From positions 2,232,001 through 2,296,000 of the forward strand of contig OZ243123.1 in NCBI GenBank assembly GCA_965212505.1: a DNA stretch of 64,000 bases. Reading direction: 5' to 3'. This DNA comes from JAHEKO01 sp965212505 (lineage in GTDB: Bacteria; Acidobacteriota; Thermoanaerobaculia; Multivoradales; JAHEKO01). The translations under genes were made by a program, and so were the position numbers. Under the pieces are notes generated by a model, which saw only the letters and a list, made by a program, of their open reading frames with translations, made no database searches and was not told the DNA's origin. Positions 1-7,657 of the stretch are shown piece after piece (the stretch's first letter is position 1; every line of letters starts with the position of its first letter).

Positions 1-104
1 AGCAGCGAGCCGCCCGGACTCGCAACGACGCCCGTACCGACCTCGATCGGCGTCACTCCCCTTACGTGCCGCAGCCCGATGCGCACGGCTTCGCCCGAGG
101 CCAC
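1..104 (-). CDS. Partial unidentified CDS at left edge
   Basis: An open frame begins with GTG three bases after the aspS stop codon and runs off the left edge of the window. Its 34 readable codons begin MASGEAVRIGLRHV and contain no stop. The position right behind aspS on the same strand suggests a translationally coupled third gene of the hisS-aspS unit. The fragment is too short to recognise a family, and it could also be non-coding sequence that happens to be open. Confidence 0.35.
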   Translation of the reverse strand, partial: MASGEAVRIGLRHVRGVTPIEVGTGVVASPGGSL

Positions 105-107
105 GGC

Positions 108-1871
108 CTAGTCCGGTTCGCCGGCGCCGTCGACAACATCGATCGCCAGCTCGGCTAGTTGGTCGGACTCGACGGCCGACGGTGCTCCCGTCATCAGACA
201 CGAAGCGGACGTCGTCTTCGGGAATGCGATCACGTCACGCAGGGAGTCGGCCCCGGCCATCAACATCACGATCCGGTCGAGGCCGAGAGCGATGCCTCCG
301 TGCGGAGGCGCACCAAAACGCAGTGCGTCGAGTAGGTGGCCGAACCGCGACTCGGCCTCGGCCTCGTCGATTCCGAGGTGCTCGAACATCTGCTGCTGCA
401 ACGCCGGTTCGTGGATACGAATCGAACCACCCCCGAGCTCGACGCCGTCGAGAATGACGTCATAGGCCCGCGCCCGCACCGATCCCAGGTCGCTGTCCAC
501 GTTTTCGACATCTTCGGCCATCGGCGCGGTGAACGGATGGTTGACGGAGTACCACCGTCCCTCCTCTTCCACCCACTCGACGAGCGGGAACTCCGTAATC
601 CAGAGGAACTCATGGCGGTCCCGGTCGATCAGGTTGTACTCCTCAGCCACTGCCAGTCGCAGAGCGCCGAGCGCCGCCGCGGCTACCTTGGTGTCGGCCG
701 CAACGATGAGCGCCAGGCCGTCTGCTTGCAGATCGAGCCGGTCGGCCGCCCAAGCCAACTCCTCGTCGGTGAGCACCCCCTTCACCTGGAAAGCGAGCTC
801 CCCCTCGCGATGCCGCAGCGTGAGAACCCCGGCCGCTCCGTACTGACGGGCGATGCCGACCCAGGCGTCGACCTGCTTGCGAGTTGCCGCCGCCGCGCCC
901 GGGATCGAGATCGCTCGGATCGCACCGCCCGAGGCGGCCGTGGCCTCGAAGGCGCGGAAGCCGCTTTCGGCGAGACCTTCGGTCAGATCCACGATCTCGA
1001 GTCCGAACCGAAGATCTGGACGATCGGAGCCGTAGAGGCGCTCGGCCTCGGCGTAGGTCATCCGCCGGAACGGCGTCTCGGCGTCGATACCGACAATCGG
1101 GAAGATGCGCGCAAACAGCGACTCGATCAATTCGAAGATGTCCTCCTCGGTCGGGAACGACATCTCGAGGTCCACCTGAGTGAACTCAGGCTGCCGATCG
1201 GCGCGCAGGTCCTCGTCCCGGAAGCAGCGAGCGATCTGCATGTAGCGGTCGAAGCCCGAGACCATGAGGATCTGTTTAAAGATCTGCGGCGACTGCGGCA
1301 ACGCATAGAAGGCGCCCCGTTGCACGCGACTCGGCACGAGATAGTCGCGAGCACCCTCGGGCGTCGAGCGAGTCAGAATCGGCGTCTCGATGTTGAGGAA
1401 GCCACGCTCGTGGAAGAACCGCCGAACCTCGAAGTCGATCTCATGTCGAAGCATGAGGTTGCGCTGGAGTTCCGGACGTCGCAGGTCGAGATAGCGATAC
1501 TTGAGTCGGGTCTCCTCGGTGGCGTCGAGCGCAGTCTCCGAACTGAACGGCAGACCGCGAGTCGACGAATGCACCTGGGCGCGATCTGCGACCACCTCGA
1601 TCTCACCCGTCGGCAGCTCGGGGTTCGCATGCGCCCGCTCCAGCACCTCGCCTTCCACCTCCACCACCCACTCGTTGCGGACGGCGCCCAACGCCTCCAC
1701 CACCTGTGGGTGCTCGTCCTCGCGAAGCACCACCTGGGCACGACCGCTCCGGTCGCGCAAGTCGAGGAACGTCACCCCTCCGTGGTCGCGCCGACTGTGG
1801 ACCCAGCCCTTCAGCAGCACGCGTGTTCCGACGTGCTCACGTCTCAGTTCCCCGGCGGGGGTTCGTGTCAT
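108..1871 (-). CDS. aspS: Aspartyl-tRNA synthetase, probably non-discriminating
   Basis: Class II synthetase charging tRNA-Asp in the cytoplasm, 587 residues, the usual bacterial length. The N-terminal OB-fold reads GWVHSRRDHGGVTFLDLRD. Motif 2 (FRDEDLRADRQPEFTQ) and motif 3 (GIALGLDRIVMLM) flank a bacterial GAD insertion domain. The open frame extends 82 residues further upstream, but the ATG at 1871 is preceded by AAGGAG, lies 2 bases after the hisS stop and starts the conserved fold. The OB-fold has His-Gly (RRDHGG) where E. coli has Leu-Gly-Ser. In known AspRS enzymes that His is a marker of the non-discriminating type that also charges tRNA-Asn, implying a GatCAB amidotransferase elsewhere (inference). 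Confidence 0.97.
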   Translation of the reverse strand: MTRTPAGELRREHVGTRVLLKGWVHSRRDHGGVTFLDLRDRSGRAQVVLREDEHPQVVEALGAVRNEWVVEVEGEVLERAHANPELPTGEIEVVADRAQVHSSTRGLPFSSETALDATEETRLKYRYLDLRRPELQRNLMLRHEIDFEVRRFFHERGFLNIETPILTRSTPEGARDYLVPSRVQRGAFYALPQSPQIFKQILMVSGFDRYMQIARCFRDEDLRADRQPEFTQVDLEMSFPTEEDIFELIESLFARIFPIVGIDAETPFRRMTYAEAERLYGSDRPDLRFGLEIVDLTEGLAESGFRAFEATAASGGAIRAISIPGAAAATRKQVDAWVGIARQYGAAGVLTLRHREGELAFQVKGVLTDEELAWAADRLDLQADGLALIVAADTKVAAAALGALRLAVAEEYNLIDRDRHEFLWITEFPLVEWVEEEGRWYSVNHPFTAPMAEDVENVDSDLGSVRARAYDVILDGVELGGGSIRIHEPALQQQMFEHLGIDEAEAESRFGHLLDALRFGAPPHGGIALGLDRIVMLMAGADSLRDVIAFPKTTSASCLMTGAPSAVESDQLAELAIDVVDGAGEPD

Positions 1872-1873
1872 CT

Positions 1874-3130
1874 CTACTCCTTCAGGCGGCGAATCGTCTC
1901 GTCCACCGCGAGGGTTATTTGCTCTCCGGACTCGAGATCCCGGAGCGTCAGCTGATCCTGCGTCACCTCGTCCTCGCCGATCAAGACGACGAAGCGAGAG
2001 CCACGACGATTCGCCTGTTTGAGCGCCGAACGCATCGACCGACCGGAGAGCTCCACCACCACGTCGAGGCCGGCCTGGCGGAGCCGCTCCGCCATCGCCA
2101 GCCCGTCGACGCGACACGGCTCACCAACCGGGATCAGCATCACCGGCGACCGCCCGACCACCGCGCTCCGGAAGCTCTCCGGCAGGACGTCGATCAGTCG
2201 ATCCTGTCCAATCGCGAAGCCGATGCCCTCCACCTTCGGCCCCCCGAGCTCTTCGATCAGCCCGTCGTAGCGCCCTGCTCCCACCACCGCGTCGTGCGAT
2301 CCCAGACCCCGGGAGACGATCTCGAAGACGGTCTTCGTGTAGTAGTCGAGCCCACGCACGAGCCGCGGCGCGACCTCGAACGGCACCTCGAAGCGTTCGA
2401 GCATCGCAAGCACCTGCTGGAAGTGCTCTCGGCTCTCCGGCGTCAAGTGGTCGGCCAACGACGGGGCGTCCTCGAGCAGCTCGCGCTCGCGCGGCGCTTT
2501 GGTGTCGAGAATTCTCAGGGGATTGGTCTGCAGCCGCCGGCGGCTGTCGTCACCCAAATCGTCCTTGTAGGGTTCGAGGTAGGCGACGAGCGCCTGCCGA
2601 AACGATGCACGGCTCTCTTCATCTCCGACCGTATTGATGAGAACGGCCAGCTCTTCGAACTGCAACGCCCGAAGGAACTGCACGAGCATCAGCACGACCT
2701 CTGCGTCCGCGTGAGGCCCCGGATCGCCGATGAGCTCTGCGCCGATTTGATGGAACTGGCGATAGCGCCCCTTCTGCGGTCGCTCGTACCGAAAATGCGG
2801 GCCGATGTAGTAGAGCCGAACCGGCTGCGGCCACTCCTGGAGGTGATGCTGGATGTAGGCCCGGCCGACCGCCGCGGTGCTCTCCGGCCGCAAGCTCACC
2901 CGGCGGCCCTTCCGGTCGTCGAAGGTGTACATCTCTTTGCCGACGATGTCCGACGACTCACCCACGCCACGCTCGAAAAGGCCCGCCCCCTCGAGAATCG
3001 GGGTTCGTATCTCACCGTAGCCGTAGCTCGCGAAAACTCGTCGCGCGATCGCTTCGACCGCGTTCCAAACGACGGTCTCGGGTGGCAGAAGATCTCGCGT
3101 CCCTTTAACGCTCTGGAACCTCTTCGACAT
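1874..3130 (-). CDS. hisS: Histidyl-tRNA synthetase
   Basis: Class II synthetase attaching histidine to tRNA-His, 418 residues, typical of the family. It starts MSKRFQSVKGTRDLLPPE, the conserved HisRS opening. Motif 2 is HFRYERPQKGRYRQFHQ, the histidine-binding motif is LVRGLDYYTKTVFE, and a C-terminal anticodon-binding domain follows from about residue 325. The gene sits directly upstream of aspS with 2 bases between them, so the two form an operon. No Shine-Dalgarno is seen; TAAGAT lies 7 nt before the ATG, consistent with a leaderless transcript. It is divergent from the glycosyltransferase across 41 bp. Confidence 0.97.
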   Translation of the reverse strand: MSKRFQSVKGTRDLLPPETVVWNAVEAIARRVFASYGYGEIRTPILEGAGLFERGVGESSDIVGKEMYTFDDRKGRRVSLRPESTAAVGRAYIQHHLQEWPQPVRLYYIGPHFRYERPQKGRYRQFHQIGAELIGDPGPHADAEVVLMLVQFLRALQFEELAVLINTVGDEESRASFRQALVAYLEPYKDDLGDDSRRRLQTNPLRILDTKAPRERELLEDAPSLADHLTPESREHFQQVLAMLERFEVPFEVAPRLVRGLDYYTKTVFEIVSRGLGSHDAVVGAGRYDGLIEELGGPKVEGIGFAIGQDRLIDVLPESFRSAVVGRSPVMLIPVGEPCRVDGLAMAERLRQAGLDVVVELSGRSMRSALKQANRRGSRFVVLIGEDEVTQDQLTLRDLESGEQITLAVDETIRRLKE

Positions 3131-3137
3131 CCCGCCA

Positions 3138-3143
3138 ATCTTA
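3138..3143 (-). promoter_or_regulatory. -10 box TAAGAT of hisS (leaderless)
   Basis: TAAGAT ends 7 nt before the hisS ATG, so transcription would begin at or next to the start codon. No good -35 element is visible. It sits back to back with the -10 box of the divergent glycosyltransferase gene at 3158. Confidence 0.55.
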
Positions 3144-3157
3144 TCCGTCTAGTCGGG

Positions 3158-3163
3158 TAAGCT
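3158..3163 (+). promoter_or_regulatory. -10 box TAAGCT of the glycosyltransferase (leaderless)
   Basis: TAAGCT ends 8 nt before the TTG start codon at 3172 and no Shine-Dalgarno site lies between. Divergent to the hisS -10 box only 14 bp away. Confidence 0.5.
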
Positions 3164-3171
3164 GCGCGCTC

Positions 3172-3882
3172 TTGAGCGTCGACGTCGTCATCCCCGCCTT
3201 CAACGAGGAGAGCTCGCTACCGCTCGTGCTCGCCGACATCCCTCGCCCGCCAGTTCGGCGAGTGGTCGTAGCGAACAACAACTCAACCGACGCAACAGAA
3301 GAGGTTGGCCGTGCCGGCGGCGCCGAGGTTGTCTTCGAGCCGCGCGCGGGCTACGGCGCCGCCTGCTTGCGTGCTCTCCGACACGTTCGGGAGACGGGGC
3401 CACCGGAGATCGTCGTCTTTCTCGACGGCGACTACTCCGACCACCCGGAAGAGCTGCCCTCGGTTATCGCGCCGATCCTCGCGGGCGAAGCCGACTTTGT
3501 CATCGGCTCGCGGACGCTCGGCCGCCGCGAGAGCGGAGCCCTACTCCCTCAGGCGCGCATGGGAAACCTCGTCGCCTGCACTCTCATTCGCCTGCTCTAC
3601 CGGCACCGCTACACAGACCTCGGCCCGTTCCGCGCCGCACGCTGGGACGCTTTCGAGCGGCTCGGCATGGAGGATCGCGACTTCGGCTGGACGGCCGAGC
3701 TCCAGGTCAAGGCGCTACGTCTGGGCATGCGAGTCGCCGAAGTGCCGGTCAGCTATCGAAAGCGCGTCGGCGTCTCGAAGATCACCGGCACGCTCAAGGG
3801 CACGGTGCTCGCCGGGTACAAGATCCTCCTGACGGTGTTCCGCTACAGCGTCGGGCCGGTTCGCGCCAAGGAGCGAAGATGA
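3172..3882 (+). CDS. Family 2 glycosyltransferase, polyprenol-phosphate type
   Basis: A 236-residue GT-A fold enzyme. It opens MSVDVVIPAFNEESSL, carries VVANNNSTDAT for the nucleotide and a DGD metal site in VVFLDGDYSDHPEE near residue 85. The C-terminal part (YRKRVGVSKITGTLKG) resembles dolichyl/undecaprenyl-phosphate sugar transferases. No membrane segment is obvious, so it probably acts at the cytoplasmic face. The TTG start at 3172 is required because the first beta strand begins at residue 2. The stop overlaps the next gene's start (ATGA), so the two are cotranslated. Acceptor and donor cannot be told from sequence. Confidence 0.88.
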   Translation: MSVDVVIPAFNEESSLPLVLADIPRPPVRRVVVANNNSTDATEEVGRAGGAEVVFEPRAGYGAACLRALRHVRETGPPEIVVFLDGDYSDHPEELPSVIAPILAGEADFVIGSRTLGRRESGALLPQARMGNLVACTLIRLLYRHRYTDLGPFRAARWDAFERLGMEDRDFGWTAELQVKALRLGMRVAEVPVSYRKRVGVSKITGTLKGTVLAGYKILLTVFRYSVGPVRAKERR

Positions 3883-4304
3883 CCTCGACCTCCCCAGACC
3901 GATCGCCGCCAACCACCATCGACGTCGAGGTGCGCTACGCCGAAACCGACCAGATGGGTGTGGTCCACCACTCCAACTACCTCGTCTGGTTCGAGCTCGC
4001 GCGCACCGCTCTCTGCCGCCGCACCGGCTATCACTACCAGGAGATCGAGGAGATGGGCTACCAACTCCAGGTCACCGGCGCGGAGCTCCAGTACCGGAGC
4101 GGCGCACGCTACGGCGACACGGTGGCCGTGGCCTGCACGCTCGAGCGACTCGGGAGCCGCGGCCTGACCTTTGCCTATCGCGTGACCCGCGACGCGACGC
4201 TTCTGGTTCGGGGCGTTACCCATCACGTCTGGGTCGACGTCTCTCGCGGTCGCGCCTGTCGGATTCCGGAAGCGCTCGAACAGCCCTTTCGGGACCTTCG
4301 CTAG
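3879..4304 (+). CDS. YbgC-type acyl-CoA thioesterase
   Basis: A 141-residue single hot-dog protein of the 4-hydroxybenzoyl-CoA thioesterase/YbgC family, hydrolysing acyl-CoA or acyl-ACP in the cytoplasm. The active-site segment is YAETDQMGVVHHSNYLVWFE, with the catalytic Asp of the DxxGxxxxxxY pattern. Its ATG overlaps the stop codon of the glycosyltransferase gene by four bases, giving a two-gene operon. YbgC homologues often lie with tol-pal genes; none are here, so the substrate is open. Confidence 0.88.
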   Translation: MTSTSPDRSPPTTIDVEVRYAETDQMGVVHHSNYLVWFELARTALCRRTGYHYQEIEEMGYQLQVTGAELQYRSGARYGDTVAVACTLERLGSRGLTFAYRVTRDATLLVRGVTHHVWVDVSRGRACRIPEALEQPFRDLR

Positions 4305-4312
4305 AGCGCATG

Positions 4313-4344
4313 AAAAAACCCGATCCGACGCTTGCCGGATCGGG
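4313..4344 (-). terminator. Rho-independent terminator of the secreted protein gene
   Basis: A 9-bp perfect stem (CCCGATCCG/CGGATCGGG) with an 8-nt loop is followed, on the minus strand, by six T residues (A's at 4313-4318 on the plus strand). It lies 26 bp beyond the minus-strand gene ending at 4371 and also separates it from the convergent thioesterase gene. Confidence 0.85.
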
Positions 4345-4370
4345 CTCGAAGTGACAGTTCGAAGCGGCGA

Positions 4371-5405
4371 CTACTCGATCACAACCAGGTCGCGAGAGCG
4401 CTGCGTCCAACCCGACATGCCCGTCAGGATCACGCTCAGCTCATAGCGGCCGGAGTCGAGGCCGGTCGACAACAGGCCACCGAAGTTCGTCCGCTGGAAC
4501 TGTTCGAAGACCAGGCCGCTATAGCGCTGGCGCGCCACGACCCTGCCGGTATTGATGTTGCGCAGATGCACCGTCGCGTTGGCGGTCACGGTCCCCGGCT
4601 TGGCGTGCTCGACGGCAAAGTCGACCCACAGCTCGTCGCCGAAGCGCAGCGTCCGTCCCTCGTTGATCAGCGCCTGCACGGAGCAGCTGGGTGTGTACTC
4701 GACATCGTGGACCGGGCGCGGCATGCTGCCCGCGGCGGCACAGGCGACCTCGGTACCGGTGATCGCATCGCCCGCGTTGATGCCAACCACGCCGTCTGCG
4801 GCGAAGTCGGGGGCGACGTTCTCGACGTACTGCGTGACGATGACGTTCGAGCCCTGGAAGAAGTTGACCTGAACATCAACCGAGCCGGTGCCACCGAACT
4901 CGGGGACGCCCAGCCAGGAGACGGTCAAGATCTGGTTCGGATCCGTGCCCGAAACGTCCCACCAGACGGCGCCCGCCGACGACGGATCGAGATCGTCACC
5001 CAGCGGCGCAACCCACTGCCCGTCGATGTCCGACGGCGCATCGCCGCAGTTCACCCAGAGGGTGCGCGGACCGCCGATGTCGAAGTGGATGGAGCCGTTC
5101 GAGTTGACCTCGAGCTGATCCACGCCACCGACGTAACTGTCGTTGTAGACCGAGAAATCGAACGGCCAGGTGATCGCCTGCAGGTCGTCGTCGCCCATGA
5201 ACAGCTGCGTACCGCCGGTCGCGTCGATGAAGTCGTACAGCGCGCCCGTGGCGTCGACGTTCACGGTGTAGTCGATGCCGCCCGACGGAATCGACGGCGG
5301 TCCCTCTCCGCGGTAGTTCTGGTCGAACTTCTGACCAAAGCCAGGCGCCGCTACCAGCGCCACAGCAAGCACGGCCAGACACAGTGAGAATGTCACCCTT
5401 CTCAT
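4371..5405 (-). CDS. Secreted beta-rich protein, nidogen-like
   Basis: A 344-residue exported protein. The ATG at 5405 is preceded by GGAGGAGAG and gives a clean signal peptide (MRRVTFSLCLAVLAVALVAA, cleavage after GFGQ); the frame is open further upstream but without these signs. The mature part has features of NIDO-like domains: FDFSVYNDSYVGGVDQLEVN, a WVAPLGDDLDPSSAGAVWW segment and a VNFFQGSNVIVTQYVENV strand pair. The last 90 residues look like an Ig-type beta sandwich. Function unknown; surface adhesion or matrix binding is only a guess. Single gene with its own terminator. Confidence 0.75.
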   Translation of the reverse strand: MRRVTFSLCLAVLAVALVAAPGFGQKFDQNYRGEGPPSIPSGGIDYTVNVDATGALYDFIDATGGTQLFMGDDDLQAITWPFDFSVYNDSYVGGVDQLEVNSNGSIHFDIGGPRTLWVNCGDAPSDIDGQWVAPLGDDLDPSSAGAVWWDVSGTDPNQILTVSWLGVPEFGGTGSVDVQVNFFQGSNVIVTQYVENVAPDFAADGVVGINAGDAITGTEVACAAAGSMPRPVHDVEYTPSCSVQALINEGRTLRFGDELWVDFAVEHAKPGTVTANATVHLRNINTGRVVARQRYSGLVFEQFQRTNFGGLLSTGLDSGRYELSVILTGMSGWTQRSRDLVVIE

Positions 5406-5514
5406 CTCTCTCCTCCTTCTACCCTGCGGCCCCCGCGAGCGGCAGACCGCGTTACCCGGTTTGGATTGGTCGGCCAGTATATGTGTCCATCGAAACGGGA
5501 ACAAATAGACCCAC

Positions 5515-5520
5515 TAGAAT
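5515..5520 (+). promoter_or_regulatory. -10 box TAGAAT of aroC (leaderless)
   Basis: TAGAAT ends 7 nt before the ATG at 5528 with no Shine-Dalgarno site. It also overlaps an alternative in-frame ATG at 5519, making that alternative unlikely. Confidence 0.55.
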
Positions 5521-5527
5521 GACTTCC

Positions 5528-6709
5528 ATGCGACGCGTGCGACTGACCACCGCCGGCGAGAGCCACGGCCCCGGCCTCACCGCCCTCCTGACGGGAATGC
5601 CCGCCGGCCTCGAGCTTGATCTGGAGTTCGTGCGACGAGAGATGAAGCGCCGGATGCACGGCTACGGTCGTGGCGCTCGCATGAAGATCGAGACCGACGC
5701 CGTCGAGATCCGTGGGGGTATCCGTGGCGGCGAGACCCTCGGTACGCCGATCTCCCTTTGGATCGAGAACCGCGATTTCGACAGCTGGCGGGCGGTCATG
5801 GATCCCTCCGTGATCGACGAGGCACGCGCCGCCAAGCGACGCGTTCACGCCCCGCGGCCCGGCCACGCTGACCTCGCCGGCGGTTTCAAGTACCTGCGCG
5901 ACGACCTGCGCGACGTACTCGAACGGGCCTCGGCGCGCGAGAGTGCCGCTCGCGTCGCCGCTGGAGCGATCGTCAAGCTCTTGCTACGCGAGTTGGGAAT
6001 CGAGATCCGCAGCGGCGTCCGGTCGCTCGGTCCGATCGGCACCGACCGCCCGGTGCCGACTTGGGCCGACCTGGAGGCGGTGGACGACAGCTCCCCGCTG
6101 CGGGCCGTCCACCGAGACCTCGAGGACGAGATGGTCGCCCTGGTCGATCAGACCAAGTCGGACGGCGACACCCTCGGCGGCGCGGTCACCGTGATCGCGC
6201 GGGGCGTCCCTCCGGGGCTCGGCTCCCACGTCCAGTGGAACGAGAAGCTGGACGGACGACTCGCGCGGGCCGTCATGTCGGTGCCGGCGGTGAAAGCTGT
6301 CGAGATCGGCGCGGCACTAGGAGCCAGCGCGGGGCTCGGCAGCGCCGCTCACGATCCGATCGCCGCGGAAGCGGGTGAAATTGTTCGCCCGACAAACCAT
6401 GCGGGCGGCCTCGAAGGCGGCGTGACCAATGGTGCGGACCTGGTCGTCACCGCCTACAAGAAGCCCATCTCGACCCTCCGTCAGGGCATGCCGTCTGTCG
6501 ACCTCGACACCCTCGAGCCGCATCGTTCCCAATACGAGCGCAGCGACGTCACCGCCCTTCCGGCAGCGGGTGTGATCGCCGAGACCATGGTGGCGCTCAC
6601 CCTCGCGGACGCACTGCTCGAGAAGGTTGGTGGCGACTCCCTTCCCGAGGTCAAGGCTCACCTCGAGACGACGCTCGCGCTGCAGCGCAGCTGGCTCGCG
6701 CCGCGCTGA
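5528..6709 (+). CDS. aroC: Chorismate synthase
   Basis: Converts 5-enolpyruvylshikimate-3-phosphate to chorismate, the last shikimate step, with reduced FMN. 393 residues, the longer type of the family. It starts MRRVRLTTAGESHGPGLTA, the signature opening. Further signatures are RRMHGYGRGARMKIE, RPGHADLAGGFKY and a C-terminal RQGMPSVDLDTLEPHRSQY. The frame is open 48 codons upstream, but the fold begins at 5528 and the -10 box lies just before it. It is convergent with the EamA gene, and both TGA stops lie in a perfect 14-bp palindrome at 6705-6718. Confidence 0.96.
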   Translation: MRRVRLTTAGESHGPGLTALLTGMPAGLELDLEFVRREMKRRMHGYGRGARMKIETDAVEIRGGIRGGETLGTPISLWIENRDFDSWRAVMDPSVIDEARAAKRRVHAPRPGHADLAGGFKYLRDDLRDVLERASARESAARVAAGAIVKLLLRELGIEIRSGVRSLGPIGTDRPVPTWADLEAVDDSSPLRAVHRDLEDEMVALVDQTKSDGDTLGGAVTVIARGVPPGLGSHVQWNEKLDGRLARAVMSVPAVKAVEIGAALGASAGLGSAAHDPIAAEAGEIVRPTNHAGGLEGGVTNGADLVVTAYKKPISTLRQGMPSVDLDTLEPHRSQYERSDVTALPAAGVIAETMVALTLADALLEKVGGDSLPEVKAHLETTLALQRSWLAPR

Positions 6710-6718
6710 CCGGTCAGC
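6705..6718. repeat. Perfect palindrome holding both convergent stops
   Basis: GCTGACCGGTCAGC is a perfect 14-bp inverted repeat that contains the TGA of aroC (6707-6709) and, on the other strand, the TGA of the EamA gene. It has no T-tract, so it is not a standard terminator. Confidence 0.5.
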
Positions 6719-7595
6719 TCAAAACGAGCGCGACGCCGATCGTCATCAAGAGGACCGCCGCGATCTGGAGTCGGCGGATGTCCTCGCGGAAGAAGAGGCG
6801 GCCGATCACCAGCGCGCTGCTCGAACCGATCGCGCGTTTCAGGCTCTCGACCAACCCGACCCAGAGCTCCTGGATCGCAAGCAGGTAGAGCCCGATCGCC
6901 GCTGCGCTACCGAGCACGGCCAAGAAACTGCCCCAGCGAGTGCCCTTTGGCAACAGGAGCTCTCCGAGCCGCCGCCGCATCGCGAGCATCACCAGGGCGC
7001 CCGCGCCGACTCCAAAGTTGAGCACCAGGCCGTGAAACGCGGGGCTCGCGTGAGTCATCGCCAGCTTGTCCAGCGGCGCCGCGATCGACCAGAGCAGGGC
7101 CACAGCGGCCATCATCAGAGAACCGGGCTCGCGCCGAAGAGCCCTCCAAGCGGCTCCCGGAGAAAGTCGATCGTCGCCACTGAGGTTGATGACAAACGCT
7201 CCGGCGACAACGAGAAGAATCCCCAGCGACTGAACGGACGTAGGCACCTCGCCGAGCAGAGGGATTCCCAGAATTGTCGTGAAGACGGGTGTGAGCGAAA
7301 GCATCGGAATGGTTACGCTCAGAGGAGACTTACGAACCGCCTCGAAGAAGAGCAGGTTCGAGAGAATGTTCAAGACGACCGAGATCGCCCCCGGCAACCA
7401 GTACCCGCCGCCAACGTCGACAGCGGCCGCGGCCTTCCACCAGACGACGAAGAACGGCACCGTGCCCAGCGAGAAGTAGCACAGCAACGGGGTCGCCCGG
7501 ACCCGCTGAACCAGCACCTTGCGCGCGACGTCCACCGCCGAGTAGGCAAGGGCGCTCAGAACCGCCGCGCCGAGAACCAGAGTCGCTGTCATCAT
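6714..7595 (-). CDS. EamA/DMT-family permease
   Basis: A 293-residue inner-membrane protein with about ten hydrophobic segments arranged as two EamA repeats, the drug/metabolite transporter pattern. The N-terminus MMTATLVLGAAVLSALAYSA forms the first helix. Two consecutive ATG codons could start translation; TACAAT lies 8 nt before the first. Members export amino acids, metabolites or drugs, and the substrate cannot be predicted. Stand-alone gene, convergent with aroC. Confidence 0.85.
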   Translation of the reverse strand: MMTATLVLGAAVLSALAYSAVDVARKVLVQRVRATPLLCYFSLGTVPFFVVWWKAAAAVDVGGGYWLPGAISVVLNILSNLLFFEAVRKSPLSVTIPMLSLTPVFTTILGIPLLGEVPTSVQSLGILLVVAGAFVINLSGDDRLSPGAAWRALRREPGSLMMAAVALLWSIAAPLDKLAMTHASPAFHGLVLNFGVGAGALVMLAMRRRLGELLLPKGTRWGSFLAVLGSAAAIGLYLLAIQELWVGLVESLKRAIGSSSALVIGRLFFREDIRRLQIAAVLLMTIGVALVLS

Positions 7596-7603
7596 GAGTC
7601 TCG

Positions 7604-7609
7604 ATTGTA
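7604..7609 (-). promoter_or_regulatory. -10 box TACAAT of the EamA gene (leaderless)
   Basis: TACAAT, one base from consensus, ends 8 nt before the first ATG of the permease gene. No Shine-Dalgarno site lies between. Confidence 0.5.
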
Positions 7610-7642
7610 AGACCGTTCACAGCCGCCGACCAGGGCCATTGC

Positions 7643-7648
7643 TAGACT
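7643..7648 (+). promoter_or_regulatory. -10 box TAGACT of pilB (near-leaderless)
   Basis: TAGACT ends 9 nt before the pilB ATG at 7658; the nine bases contain no purine-rich ribosome binding site. Confidence 0.45.
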
Positions 7649-7657
7649 CCTCTCGGC

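Noticed and set aside
336..1955. A 539-codon plus-strand open frame antisense to aspS, and similar long antisense frames over hisS, smc, the oligopeptidase and ppk1
   Set aside because: High-GC genes leave their antisense frames open. These have no family motifs, are rich in Arg/Gly/Ala, and lie opposite unmistakable genes.
1872..2117. N-terminal extension of aspS
   Set aside because: It lies inside hisS, has no homology, and the ATG at 1871 has its own Shine-Dalgarno site.
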